Made by a program: the position numbers and the translations under genes. 64,000 nucleotides of DNA from an uncultured Selenomonadales bacterium (GTDB lineage Bacteria; Bacillota; Negativicutes; Acidaminococcales; Acidaminococcaceae): assembly GCA_900315805.1 (NCBI GenBank), contig ONAN01000001.1, forward strand, positions 124,001-188,000. Direction: 5' to 3'. The notes under the pieces are model-generated. The model saw nothing but the letters and a program-made list of their open reading frames with translations, was not told where the DNA came from and did no database searches. Shown one piece after another: positions 1-8,266 of this stretch. How positions within the stretch are numbered: position 1 is the stretch's first letter; every line of letters begins with the position of its first letter.

Positions 1-1137
1 GATCCAGCTGTAGATGAAGACCGGATAAACCAGCAGGTACAGCCAGGATTTGAAGGAAGCGCGGATCTTCCACATGACCGCCACGGGGAACACATACTGG
101 CCAATGCCGATCAACTGCCAGACCTGCATGGGCAATACATCGTACAGAACGTTGGTATAGAACGGTACGAAGTTGTAGATGTAGGTGCAGATGACGAAGA
201 ACGTCGAGAGCAGCAGGAAATACGGCTGAATCAGGTTGATCATGGCGTCGAGGACGACGATGTTGTGTTCCAGGATGCCTTTCTTCAGCATTTTCGGGAT
301 GTAGCGGCCGGCTACGTCGAAAATGCCCTGTGCCCAGCGTTTGCGCTGGTTCCAGGCAGCCATGAAGGTCAGGGGCTTTTCGTCGTAAATGACGGCATCG
401 TGGGCCCAGGTCGTGGGAATGTCTTCCATGAGGGCCTTCATGGTGAATTCCATGTCCTCCGCCAGGCAGGTGGCGCCCCAGCCGTACCGTTTCAGGACGG
501 CCGTGTCAATGCACATGCCCGTGCCGCCGAGGACGCAGGACAGACCGATGTTGTATTTGGCCAGGTGCCAGACGTGGTTGACCATCCAGAAGGAGATGGC
601 GAACATGCCGGACACCCAGGTGTCGTTCGGGTTCTTGGAGTCCAGGTAGCCCTGGATGACCTGCTCGCCGCTGCACAGATGGTCGTTCATCACTTTCAGG
701 AACTGGGGATGGACGAGGTTGTCGGCGTCGAAGACGCAGACGGCATCGTACTGGCGGTCCAGGCTGAAGAGGCGCTGGAACATCCAGTCCATGGCGAAGC
801 CTTTGCCCTTGCCCGTTTCGCTGAACCGTTCGTACACGATGGCGCCGGCCTCGCGGGCGACCTGTGCCGTATTGTCGGAGCAGTTGTCGGCCACGACGAA
901 GATGTCGTACAGTTTATGGGAATAGTTCAGTTTGCGCAGGTTTTCGACGAGCTGCGCGATGACCGCGTGCTCGTTGTGGGCGCAGACAATCAGGGCGAAT
1001 GTCTTTTGCTCGGGGTATTCCTTGACCTGCTTCATTTTACCGAACAGGCCGAACCACGAAATGACGAAGTAGTAGATCGTAAAGAAGACGATGATCAGCT
1101 GCAACGGTATCATGACGACATCGAAAACAGAGCTCAT
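1..1137 (-). CDS. Membrane glycosyltransferase, family 2 (3' end cut by window)
   Basis: The 379 visible codons have no stop before base 1, so the C-terminus lies outside. A hydrophobic segment (residues about 6-30) precedes a GT-A catalytic domain with the LIVCAHNE strand (about 49-56), VVADNCSDNT (81-90), the FDADN metal/nucleotide motif (136-140), LAEDMEFT and the acceptor-side QRKRWAQG. Hydrophobic spans follow towards the cut end. This is the processive GT2 layout (cellulose synthase/hyaluronan synthase type), using a nucleotide sugar at the inner membrane; the sugar and product cannot be read from sequence. It starts 9 bases after the pssA stop, with GAGGTG as ribosome site, so it is probably the last-transcribed known member of the psd-pssA operon. 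Confidence 0.88.
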   Translation of the reverse strand, partial: MSSVFDVVMIPLQLIIVFFTIYYFVISWFGLFGKMKQVKEYPEQKTFALIVCAHNEHAVIAQLVENLRKLNYSHKLYDIFVVADNCSDNTAQVAREAGAIVYERFSETGKGKGFAMDWMFQRLFSLDRQYDAVCVFDADNLVHPQFLKVMNDHLCSGEQVIQGYLDSKNPNDTWVSGMFAISFWMVNHVWHLAKYNIGLSCVLGGTGMCIDTAVLKRYGWGATCLAEDMEFTMKALMEDIPTTWAHDAVIYDEKPLTFMAAWNQRKRWAQGIFDVAGRYIPKMLKKGILEHNIVVLDAMINLIQPYFLLLSTFFVICTYIYNFVPFYTNVLYDVLPMQVWQLIGIGQYVFPVAVMWKIRASFKSWLYLLVYPVFIYSWI

Positions 1138-1146
1138 TCAAACACC

Positions 1147-1833
1147 TCAGCCTTTCTGCTGTTTGTGGAACAGCATGACATAAACCGCATTCAGGACGCC
1201 TGCGATGAAATACGTGAACATGCAGACGAACGGCCAGCCTGTAGGACGCTGCCAGAGCAGGTACAGGCCGATGACGATTGCCAGGATGACGGGATAACGG
1301 AACATGGGGTTGCCGTGCCCCTTGAAATCGGGAAACTTCACATTACTGTAGAGGATGATGGCGATGGCCAGCGTCATGACGGCCGTCGGAACGGGCGGGA
1401 AATTGAATCCCGAGAGCACGTAGGTCGCGATGCAGCAGGCACCTGCCGGAATGGGCATCCCCTGGAAATAGCCACGCACGGTGGCGGTATTTACATTGAA
1501 GCGCGCTAAACGCATAGCGCCGAAGAACGTATATAATCCGGCGATTATTTTACCCCACCAGCCCAGGTCTGTCAAGCCGAACTGATAGATGAGGATGGCC
1601 GGTGCCACGCCGAAGGCTCCCAGATCACAGAGGGAGTCCATTTCGACACCGAAAGGGCCGGAAACACCGAGGGCCCTGGCCGCCCTTCCGTCGAGGGAAT
1701 CGGCTACGACGGACAGGATGATGCAGATGGCCGCCCGGAAAAAGTCATTTTCAATCGTAAAGAAGATGGAAACTACACCGAGTATGAGACTGATGCCGCT
1801 GATGGAATTGGGCACAATCCGCTTGTAGTTCAT
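1147..1833 (-). CDS. pssA: CDP-diacylglycerol--serine O-phosphatidyltransferase
   Basis: It makes phosphatidylserine from CDP-diacylglycerol and serine, the step before Psd. The 228-residue protein has the CDP-alcohol phosphatidyltransferase signature DG-x2-AR-x8-G-x3-D-x3-D (DGRAAR, then G, then MDSLCD, residues about 48-70) and several hydrophobic segments, as expected for this integral membrane family. Its start codon overlaps the psd stop in an ATGA junction, a sign of translational coupling, and the pair forms a dedicated phosphatidylethanolamine pathway. Other CDP-alcohol transferases (PgsA, PgpS types) share the motif; the psd partner favours PssA. Confidence 0.94.
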   Translation of the reverse strand: MNYKRIVPNSISGISLILGVVSIFFTIENDFFRAAICIILSVVADSLDGRAARALGVSGPFGVEMDSLCDLGAFGVAPAILIYQFGLTDLGWWGKIIAGLYTFFGAMRLARFNVNTATVRGYFQGMPIPAGACCIATYVLSGFNFPPVPTAVMTLAIAIILYSNVKFPDFKGHGNPMFRYPVILAIVIGLYLLWQRPTGWPFVCMFTYFIAGVLNAVYVMLFHKQQKG

Positions 1834-2459
1834 TGCTTAAGCCTCCCCATGACGGTGATTCCCGCCTTGACCTTGTCCCCTTTTTTGGAGAAGATTTCGA
1901 CGTCCTTGGGAACCACCAGTTCCGTGCAGGAACCGAATTTGATCATGCCGTAGATTTCGCCCTGTTCCAGCTCGCTGCCCAGGTTGACCCAGTTGTCGAT
2001 GCGGCGGGCCAGGATACCCGCAATCTGGATGACCAGGAATTTCAGGCCGCCCTTCTGCAGGCCGATGGCGAACCGTTCGTTTTCGAAGGCTGCCTCTTTG
2101 TCATACGCCGGCAGGTAATGCCCGACGGTATAACGCTGGTATTTGATGGTACCGTCCAGGGGGGCGCGGTTGACGTGCACATCGAGGACGGACAGGAAAA
2201 TGGTCACTTTCTTGGCGTCGGCGTTGAGGTATTCGTCGTCGTAGAATTCCGTCACGCCCATCACCGTGCCGTCGGCCGGTGAGTAGAAAATGTTCGGGTC
2301 CTTCTTCACATCGCGGTACGGGTTGCGGAAGAAGTAGGCGAAATAGGCCGCCAGCAAAAGCGGAAGCACGATGCCGAAAACGCCGAACAAGAGGTACAGG
2401 ATGACGGCAATCACAAGCATGGCGCCGATGAAGGGATAACCCTGCCGTAAAATATGCAT
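1830..2459 (-). CDS. psd: Phosphatidylserine decarboxylase proenzyme
   Basis: It decarboxylates phosphatidylserine to phosphatidylethanolamine. The protein is 209 residues, the short bacterial/archaeal form, with two N-terminal hydrophobic stretches (about 10-45). DVHVNRAP (93-100) is typical of the family, and FGSC (175-178) supplies the Gly-Ser bond (G176-S177) expected to self-cleave and give the pyruvoyl group. I chose the ATG at 2459 because AAAGGAG lies 8 bases upstream; an in-frame start 48 bases further upstream has no such site and overlaps the promoter region. It is the first gene of the psd-pssA-glycosyltransferase unit. Confidence 0.93.
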   Translation of the reverse strand: MHILRQGYPFIGAMLVIAVILYLLFGVFGIVLPLLLAAYFAYFFRNPYRDVKKDPNIFYSPADGTVMGVTEFYDDEYLNADAKKVTIFLSVLDVHVNRAPLDGTIKYQRYTVGHYLPAYDKEAAFENERFAIGLQKGGLKFLVIQIAGILARRIDNWVNLGSELEQGEIYGMIKFGSCTELVVPKDVEIFSKKGDKVKAGITVMGRLKQ

Positions 2460-2528
2460 GTCTGCATCTCCTTTCCCTGGTATCCGCTCTTTGCTGCGGG
2501 AATACAAGATATTGCGTTCTAACTGATT

Positions 2529-2557
2529 ATTTTATACTATTTAAACTCGTTTGTCTA
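2529..2557 (-). promoter_or_regulatory. Sigma-A type promoter for psd-pssA-glycosyltransferase
   Basis: On the minus strand TAGACA (2552-2557) and TAAAAT (2529-2534) are separated by 17 bases, each matching the sigma-70/A consensus at five of six positions. The -35 overlaps the stop codon of the upstream WecG/TagA gene, so the phospholipid genes can be transcribed separately from it. Confidence 0.55.
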
Positions 2558-3292
2558 TTTCTTTTCTTTTTTTTCGGACCGGACCGCCAGCACGAATTTC
2601 GGCAGGGCCATCATGCGGCCGAAACGGCTCGGCTGCTTCAGGAGACGGTAGAGCCATTCGAGGCGGGCCTCCTGCATCCAGCGCGGGGCGCGCTGCACTT
2701 TGCCGGCCAGCACGTCGAAACTGCCGCCGATGCCCATGAGCAGGGACGGTTTCAGGCGGGACGCGTACTGGTCCAGCCAGTTCTCCTGCTTGGGGGCGCC
2801 CAGGGCGGCGAAGAGCATTTTGGCACCGCTGTCGTTGATGCCCTTGACGATCTCCGCTTCCTCTTCCGGCTTGAAATAGCCGTTGCGGCAGCCGGCGACC
2901 TGCAGGCCGGGCCAGCGGCGGACGGCTTCTGCGGCAGCCTCGTCGGCGATGCCGGGTTTGCCGCCGAAAAAGTAGACGGGAATGCCGTGCCGCGCCGCTT
3001 CTTCCAGCAGGCGCAGGTACAGGTCGTAACCGGCCACGCGTTCGGGCACGTTGTACCCCAGGTAATTGCCGGCCCACACCGTGCCGGCTCCATCCGGCAG
3101 GACCAGGTCGGCGCGTTGGAGCAGCAGCTCCTTGTAGGCCGGGTCCTCGTGGGCCATCATGATGATTTCCGCATTGGCCGTCACGACGAACGTGCGCTTG
3201 CCCGCCAGGGTGTTCCCCGTCAGCAGGGCAACGGATTCATCCATTGTCAGGGCGTTCACACGGACGCCCAGTATCGAAGCGATCTTATCCAC
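2555..3292 (-). CDS. WecG/TagA/CpsF family glycosyltransferase
   Basis: This 245-residue protein is a GT26 enzyme. In relatives it adds N-acetylmannosamine (TagA, wall teichoic acid linkage) or N-acetylmannosaminuronic acid (WecG, enterobacterial common antigen) to an undecaprenyl-linked sugar. Visible family motifs are TANAEIIMMA, LPDGAGTVWAG (the family's catalytic Asp near residue 66), YFFGGKPGI and GAPKQENW. The C-terminus is basic (SEKKEKK), in keeping with membrane association. It sits between prfC and psd with no other glycan genes nearby, so which polymer it serves cannot be decided here. Confidence 0.9.
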   Translation of the reverse strand: MDKIASILGVRVNALTMDESVALLTGNTLAGKRTFVVTANAEIIMMAHEDPAYKELLLQRADLVLPDGAGTVWAGNYLGYNVPERVAGYDLYLRLLEEAARHGIPVYFFGGKPGIADEAAAEAVRRWPGLQVAGCRNGYFKPEEEAEIVKGINDSGAKMLFAALGAPKQENWLDQYASRLKPSLLMGIGGSFDVLAGKVQRAPRWMQEARLEWLYRLLKQPSRFGRMMALPKFVLAVRSEKKEKK

Positions 3293-3329
3293 CGCAGACT
3301 CCTTTTCTTTCCGGTTTGCGAAAGGTCCG

Positions 3330-4940
3330 TCAGACCATGGCCTTGTCGGCCGGGACGACGAGGAACTGCAGGTCCGGATTGCGCTGCAGGATCCAGTTCA
3401 GGGCCCATTCGTTGTTGACCAGGACGACGGGGCGGTCCTTCTTGTCATAGACCAGCATGCCGTTGTCCAGGCCCTTCAGTTTTTCAATGCTTTCGGGATT
3501 TTCCGCGTAAACCCAGCGGGCTACCGTGAAGGGCAGCGGTGTCATGACGAGCTGGGCGTTGTATTCGTTCTTGAGCCGGTATTCCAGCACTTCGAGCTGC
3601 AGTTGGCCCACGACGCCGACGATGAAGCTTTCCAGGCCGACGTGTTTCTGGCGGAAGACCTGGATGGCGCCTTCCTGGGACAGCTGGATGATGCCCTTTT
3701 CAAACTGTTTGCGTTTCAGGGAATCCTTGGGCTGGACGCGGGCGAAGATTTCCGGCGGGAAAACGGGGAAATCTTCGAAGCGGATTTTCAGCTTGTCGTC
3801 GCTCAGGCTGTCGCCGATGCCGAAGATGCCCGGGTCGAAGAGGCCGATGATGTCGCCGGGGTACGCCTTATCCACGATGGTGCGTTCCTGGGCCAGGAAC
3901 TGCTGGGGCTGGGCCAGTTTGACATCTTTGCCGCTCTGCAGATGATAGACCGACATACCTTTTTCGAAGGTGCCGGAGCAGATGCGCATGAAGGCGATGC
4001 GGTCCCGGTGGGCCGGGTTCATGTTCGCCTGGATCTTGAAGACGAAAGCGCTGAACAGCGGATTGTCCGGCTGGATGATTTCGCCGTCCTGCAGCGTGCG
4101 GGGTTGCGGTGCCGGGGACATCTTCAGGAAGCGTTCCAGGAATTCCTGGACGCCGAAGTTCGTCATGGCGGAACCGAAGAACATGGGCGTCAGGTCGCCT
4201 TTGTTGACATCGTCCATGGAGAAGTCCTCCCCTGCCATGTCGAGCAATTCGATGTCGTTCTTCAGGTTTTCGAACAGTTCGTCGCCGATCATCTCGTGAA
4301 TGACGGGATCGTCAATGTCCGCCGTAATCTCTTCCAGCTGTTTGCTGCCGTGGCTGGCGTCGCTCTTGAAGAGGGAAACCTGTTTCGTGATGCGGTTGTA
4401 GACGCCTTTATAATGGCCGTCGATGCCGACGGGCCACGTAATCGGATACACGCGGATCTGGAGGACCTTCTCCACCTCTTCCATGAGGTCGAGGGGTTCC
4501 CGGCCGTAGCGGTCCAGCTTGTTGATGAACGTGAAGATGGGCAGGTGGCGGCGGTGGCAGACCCAGAACAGCTTCTTCGTCTGCGGTTCCACGCCCTTGG
4601 CCGCGTCAATCAGCATGACGGCGCTGTCGGCCGCCATGAGGGTGCGGTACGTGTCTTCGGAAAAGTCCTGATGGCCCGGCGTGTCGAGGATGTTGACACG
4701 GTAGCCGTCGTAATCGAACTGCAGGACCGACGACGTAACGGAAATGCCGCGCTGCTTTTCAATTTCCATCCAGTCGGAAACGGCATGGCGGTTCGCCTTG
4801 CGGGCCTTGACGCTGCCGGCCAGGTGGATGGCTCCGCCGTAGAGCAGCAGTTTTTCCGTCAGGGTCGTCTTGCCGGCGTCCGGGTGCGAAATGATCGCAA
4901 AGGTGCGGCGTTTGTCTATGTTTTCCTTCAATTCATCCAT
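3330..4940 (-). CDS. prfC: Peptide chain release factor 3
   Basis: RF3 is the GTPase that recycles RF1/RF2 from the ribosome after termination. The 536-residue length is typical. G-motifs are SHPDAGKTTLTEKLL (G1, about 18-32), the GISVTSS switch I region, DTPGHQDFSEDTYRTL (G3) and NKLDR (G4); SEDTYRTL after the G3 motif and FGSAMTNFGVQEFL are characteristic of RF3 rather than EF-G. It is 37 bases upstream of the WecG/TagA gene in the same direction, and they may be cotranscribed. Confidence 0.97.
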   Translation of the reverse strand: MDELKENIDKRRTFAIISHPDAGKTTLTEKLLLYGGAIHLAGSVKARKANRHAVSDWMEIEKQRGISVTSSVLQFDYDGYRVNILDTPGHQDFSEDTYRTLMAADSAVMLIDAAKGVEPQTKKLFWVCHRRHLPIFTFINKLDRYGREPLDLMEEVEKVLQIRVYPITWPVGIDGHYKGVYNRITKQVSLFKSDASHGSKQLEEITADIDDPVIHEMIGDELFENLKNDIELLDMAGEDFSMDDVNKGDLTPMFFGSAMTNFGVQEFLERFLKMSPAPQPRTLQDGEIIQPDNPLFSAFVFKIQANMNPAHRDRIAFMRICSGTFEKGMSVYHLQSGKDVKLAQPQQFLAQERTIVDKAYPGDIIGLFDPGIFGIGDSLSDDKLKIRFEDFPVFPPEIFARVQPKDSLKRKQFEKGIIQLSQEGAIQVFRQKHVGLESFIVGVVGQLQLEVLEYRLKNEYNAQLVMTPLPFTVARWVYAENPESIEKLKGLDNGMLVYDKKDRPVVLVNNEWALNWILQRNPDLQFLVVPADKAMV

Positions 4941-4969
4941 GAATGTGTTCCCTTTCTCGTTCCCTGTTC

Positions 4970-5647
4970 TCAGAAGTCGTTCTTGTCACTGTTGAATGGC
5001 TGGTACGTTCCGGGCCACTGGCTCCGGGCCTGGCGGCGCTTCATGGTCGTCGGAGCGGCCTGGGAGCGCGGCGCGGCCTGCATGTTGAGCATGATTTCCT
5101 GCGACTGGTAGGACTGCAGGGCCACGAGCAGTTCGTCCAGAATGTAGTCCGGCACTTCTTTGTCCGTCAGCAGTTCCCCCTCGTCGGAGAGGCGGATGCC
5201 CAGGTTTTCGTAATGTTCCCCGCCGTACGTCGTGAGGGTGGCGGTCATGGTGCCGTCGTCGGCTTTATGGAAGAAGCAGTCCTTCAGCTGGCGCGCTTCC
5301 TTTTCCTTTTCCCAGGCGGCGTAAAACGTGTACAGGCGGCGCTGCGCCTCGACGGGAATGTCTTCGGCCGTCACGACGGCTTCCGTGTCCTCGTTGGGCG
5401 TGCAGTCCATGTCTTCGTAGACCGTCCCGTCTTCGAGCCGGATGGTGACGGTCAGCACGTAGTCCGCTTCGTGGAATTCCGCCGCCGCGATCTTCCATTT
5501 TTCCTGCCAGGCGCGGATGCAGTCGTCGCAGACGAATTTGACGTCCTTTATCTGCTGGGCGGAATAGTCGTCCTGGTAATGGATTTCGTGTTCCGGCCTG
5601 AATTCCTTGCCGCAAATGGAGCAAACCAAGGGTAACGTACGGATCAT
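4970..5647 (-). CDS. Uncharacterised protein with two CxxC pairs
   Basis: I do not recognise this 225-residue protein. An N-terminal zinc-ribbon-like unit has VCSICGKEF (about 8-16) and VCDDCIRAW (about 39-47), two CxxC pairs spaced as for one structural metal. The middle is acidic with beta-rich TVTIRLEDGTVYEDMDC. The C-terminal 40 residues are polar, Gln- and Arg-rich and look disordered. No transmembrane segment is apparent. It starts after GAGG on the far side of the tRNA-Pro terminator and ends 29 bases before prfC. I see no promoter of its own in the 65 bases upstream, so read-through from the tRNA unit is possible. The coding assignment is firm; the function is unknown. Confidence 0.8.
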   Translation of the reverse strand: MIRTLPLVCSICGKEFRPEHEIHYQDDYSAQQIKDVKFVCDDCIRAWQEKWKIAAAEFHEADYVLTVTIRLEDGTVYEDMDCTPNEDTEAVVTAEDIPVEAQRRLYTFYAAWEKEKEARQLKDCFFHKADDGTMTATLTTYGGEHYENLGIRLSDEGELLTDKEVPDYILDELLVALQSYQSQEIMLNMQAAPRSQAAPTTMKRRQARSQWPGTYQPFNSDKNDF

Positions 5648-5712
5648 GTCTTTCTGCCTCTTTCTCTGTCTTTCTGCCGGATTCCGCCGGGAACCCGGAC
5701 TGCTGTCCTTAC

Positions 5713-5745
5713 AAAAAAAGCCTTTACGGAGCAGTCCGTAAAGGC
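5713..5745 (-). terminator. Intrinsic terminator after tRNA-Pro
   Basis: A perfect 11-bp stem (GCCTTTACGGA with its complement, 5720-5745) and 4-base loop are followed on the minus strand by seven T (5713-5719). It lies 13 bases past the tRNA CCA end. Confidence 0.9.
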
Positions 5746-5758
5746 CATTGATTCGAAA

Positions 5759-5835
5759 TGGTCGGAGCGACTAGATTTGAACTAGCGACCTCTTCCACCC
5801 CAAGGAAGCGCTCTACCAAGCTGAGCCACGCCCCG
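5759..5835 (-). tRNA. tRNA-Pro (anticodon GGG)
   Basis: The minus strand folds into a full cloverleaf: acceptor CGGGGCG with CGCTCCG, D-arm GCTC/GAGC, anticodon stem CTTCC/GGAAG around loop TTGGGGT (anticodon GGG), T-arm with TTCAAAT, discriminator A and an encoded CCA. The C1 start and anticodon GGG identify proline, reading CCC and CCU. It is a single-gene unit with its own consensus promoter and terminator. Confidence 0.96.
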
Positions 5836-5848
5836 AATCACATGTGAC

Positions 5849-5877
5849 ATTATAATACGGCATACGCCTTTTGTCAA
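5849..5877 (-). promoter_or_regulatory. Consensus promoter of tRNA-Pro
   Basis: On the minus strand a perfect TTGACA (5872-5877) and a perfect TATAAT (5849-5854) are separated by exactly 17 bases. The predicted start is 6-8 bases before the mature tRNA 5' end. Confidence 0.9.
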
Positions 5878-5889
5878 GCATTTTACAGG

Positions 5890-5926
5890 AGACCCCGCCG
5901 TAAATTTTCCGGCCTTTCCGGGGTCT
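5890..5926 (-). terminator. Possible stem-loop at the end of the thrB operon
   Basis: An 8-bp stem (AGACCCCG/CGGGGTCT on the minus strand) encloses a 21-base loop, 13 bases after the thrB stop. No proper T-run follows, so it may be a weak or factor-dependent terminator, or only an RNA-stabilising hairpin. Confidence 0.35.
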
Positions 5927-5938
5927 GCATCGTATGGT

Positions 5939-6862
5939 TTATTCCGCCAGGATCTGCGCGCCTTCCCGGTTCAGCCGCAGCTTGTGGTAAGCGGCCCGCT
6001 GGCCGTTCCGGGCCAGGGCGTCCGTCATGGCTTTCCCGATGGCGTCCCCGTCCGCTTCCGGCGAGGCATAGGCCATGAGGGTGGAACCGGCGCCGCTGAT
6101 GATGCACTGGTAAGCACCGGCAGCGCGTCCGGCCGCAAAGGCGTCTTCCAGGCCGGGAATCAGGTGGGCCCGGTAGGGCTGGTGCAGCTTGTCTTCCATG
6201 GCACAGGCCAGGAATTCAGGCCGGTTGGAAAGCAGGGCGCCTACGAGGAGCGCCGTGCGGGATTCGTTAAAGACGGCATCCTTGTGCGGCACCTGGGCCG
6301 GTATGGCTTTGCGCGCCAGGGCGGTCGACAGCGGCTGCTCCGGCACGACGGCGATGAACTGCAGGTCCATGGCCGGTTCGATGCGCAGCGTGCGGGGCTT
6401 TCCCTCTTCCAGGATGCTGATGGTGAAGCCGCCGTAAATGGCGGGGGCCACATTGTCCGGGTGGCCTTCCAGCTCATTGGCGTAGTCCAGGATGCGTTCT
6501 TTGGGGAAATGGCAGCCCGTCAGCTCGCTGGCGGCGAGGACGCCGGCCACGATGGCCGTGGAGCTGCTGCCCAGGCCGCGGCTCTGGGGAATACGGTTCT
6601 GCATGCGGATGGAGATGCCGATGCGTTTCCGGTCGGTCACCTCGTTCCAGACACGCAGGAACGAAGCGTAGGCCAGATTGCGCCCCGAAGGCTTCAGCCA
6701 GGCCCGGCCTTCCCCTTCCACGTCCAGGTGGAAGCCGAACCGTTCGTCCGTCACCGTATAGTAAAAGTCGTTGCAAAGGTCCAGGGCCAGTCCCAGGCAG
6801 TCAAAACCGGGACCGCAGTTGGCACTGGTGGCCGGTACCCTGACATGGATGGATTTCTTCAT
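5939..6862 (-). CDS. thrB: Homoserine kinase
   Basis: It phosphorylates L-homoserine with ATP to O-phosphohomoserine, the substrate of threonine synthase. At 307 residues it is a normal GHMP kinase: VRVPATSANCGPGFDCLG at the N-terminus (about 8-24), the ATP-binding IPQSRGLGSSSTA loop (91-103), and a C-terminal SGAGSTLMAYA motif typical of the superfamily. It follows hom after 21 bases and is the last gene of the probable cobO-der-plsY-ACT-hom-thrB unit. The third gene of the pathway, thrC, is about 30 kb away in this window. Confidence 0.97.
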   Translation of the reverse strand: MKKSIHVRVPATSANCGPGFDCLGLALDLCNDFYYTVTDERFGFHLDVEGEGRAWLKPSGRNLAYASFLRVWNEVTDRKRIGISIRMQNRIPQSRGLGSSSTAIVAGVLAASELTGCHFPKERILDYANELEGHPDNVAPAIYGGFTISILEEGKPRTLRIEPAMDLQFIAVVPEQPLSTALARKAIPAQVPHKDAVFNESRTALLVGALLSNRPEFLACAMEDKLHQPYRAHLIPGLEDAFAAGRAAGAYQCIISGAGSTLMAYASPEADGDAIGKAMTDALARNGQRAAYHKLRLNREGAQILAE

Positions 6863-6883
6863 AATGATAGCCTTTCCCTGCCG

Positions 6884-8203
6884 TCACTTGCCGGTTTCTT
6901 CCAGGCGCGGGTCTTCCACGCGGAGGACGCTGCAGATCTTGTCGACGACCGGCAGCACGCTCAGCGTCTGTACGGACAGGTCGAGGTTCATCTTGCTGAT
7001 GTTGTTCGTAATGACGACGATTTCCGCCTGCCCCGGTTTCGGCAGCTTCTTCTGGATGACGTTGTACAGGCTGACCTGCTGGGCCCCGAAGGCGGCAGCG
7101 ATGGCAGCCAGTACGCCCGGCTTGTCCTGTACCTGCATGCGGATGTAGCACGGCGACATTTCCTTGTCCGGCGGGCACAGCTTCTTTTCGTTGTAGCACG
7201 TGCAGCCGATGCGGTTGGTGGAACCGTGCAGAATGTTGCGCGCCGTATCCACGATATCGCCGCAGACGGCGCTGGCGGTCGGCAGGCGGCCGGCCCCGCG
7301 TCCCAGGAACATGGCTTCGCCCACGGCGTCGCCGTTGATGTAGATGGCGTTATAGACATCGTTGACGCTGGCCAGGGGATGATGGAACGGCAGCATGACC
7401 GGATAGACGTTGGCGCTGACACCGAACTTGGGGTACCATTTGGCGATACCCAGCAGTTTGACGGCATAGCCCAGGTCCGCCGCGTATTCCACATCAATGG
7501 TTTCCAGCTGGTCGATGCCTTCCACATGGACATCTTCCAGGCCGATGCGCATATTGAAGGCGATGGAGGCCAGGATGGCGATTTTGCGCGCCGCGTCGAG
7601 GCCTTCCACGTCGGCCGTGGGGTCCGATTCGGCATAGCCCAGGGCCTGGGCCTGTTTCAGCGCGTCCGCATAGGGCATCTTGTCCTGTGCCATGCGGGTC
7701 AGCATGTAGTTCGTCGTCCCGTTGACGATGCCCATGACGCTGCGGATCTTATTGGCCGCCAGGCAGTTCTTCAGCGGCGTGATGATCGGAATGCCGCCGC
7801 CGACGGACCCTTCGAACTGGAAATCGACCTGCTTTTCGCCGGCGATGCCCAGGAGCTCTTCGCCGTATTCCGCAATGAGGTCCTTATTGGCCGTGACCAC
7901 GTTCTTTCCGTGTTCCAGGGCCTTTTCGATATATTCCCTGGCAGGATGGATGCGGCCCATCAGTTCCACGACGATCTGGATTTCCGGGTCGTTGACGATG
8001 TCGTCGATGTTGTCCGTCACGGCAAGGTGGTATTTTTCCACAACGTCGTTTTTGGCGCCCGTATTGCGGAGCAGCACCTTTTTGATTTCAATATTGCAGC
8101 CGGCCCGTTTCGCTATATCTTTCTGGTTCTCGTTCAGTACGATGGCGACGCCGCCGCCGACCGTACCGCAGCCCAGAAGGCCGATTTTGATGGTCTTGCT
8201 CAT
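6884..8203 (-). CDS. hom: Homoserine dehydrogenase with ACT domain
   Basis: It reduces aspartate semialdehyde to homoserine with NAD(P)H. The 439-residue protein has an N-terminal Rossmann motif GLLGCGTVGGG (8-18), the central catalytic core with FEGSVGGGIPII and GIVNGTTNYML, and a C-terminal ACT domain (about 350-430, YIRMQVQDKPGVLAAIA), which in relatives binds threonine for feedback inhibition. It is monofunctional, not fused to aspartokinase. Just upstream of its AGGAGG ribosome site the mRNA could form a 7-bp hairpin (8218-8236). Confidence 0.97.
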   Translation of the reverse strand: MSKTIKIGLLGCGTVGGGVAIVLNENQKDIAKRAGCNIEIKKVLLRNTGAKNDVVEKYHLAVTDNIDDIVNDPEIQIVVELMGRIHPAREYIEKALEHGKNVVTANKDLIAEYGEELLGIAGEKQVDFQFEGSVGGGIPIITPLKNCLAANKIRSVMGIVNGTTNYMLTRMAQDKMPYADALKQAQALGYAESDPTADVEGLDAARKIAILASIAFNMRIGLEDVHVEGIDQLETIDVEYAADLGYAVKLLGIAKWYPKFGVSANVYPVMLPFHHPLASVNDVYNAIYINGDAVGEAMFLGRGAGRLPTASAVCGDIVDTARNILHGSTNRIGCTCYNEKKLCPPDKEMSPCYIRMQVQDKPGVLAAIAAAFGAQQVSLYNVIQKKLPKPGQAEIVVITNNISKMNLDLSVQTLSVLPVVDKICSVLRVEDPRLEETGK

Positions 8204-8266
8204 GCTGGTCCCCTCCTCCGGTCCTTCCCGGACCGGTCCGAATGCACTTCCATGGAAATGGCCGGA

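Noticed and set aside
3159-5111. 650-codon plus-strand frame across prfC
   Set aside because: Antisense to RF3, which has complete G-motifs on the minus strand.
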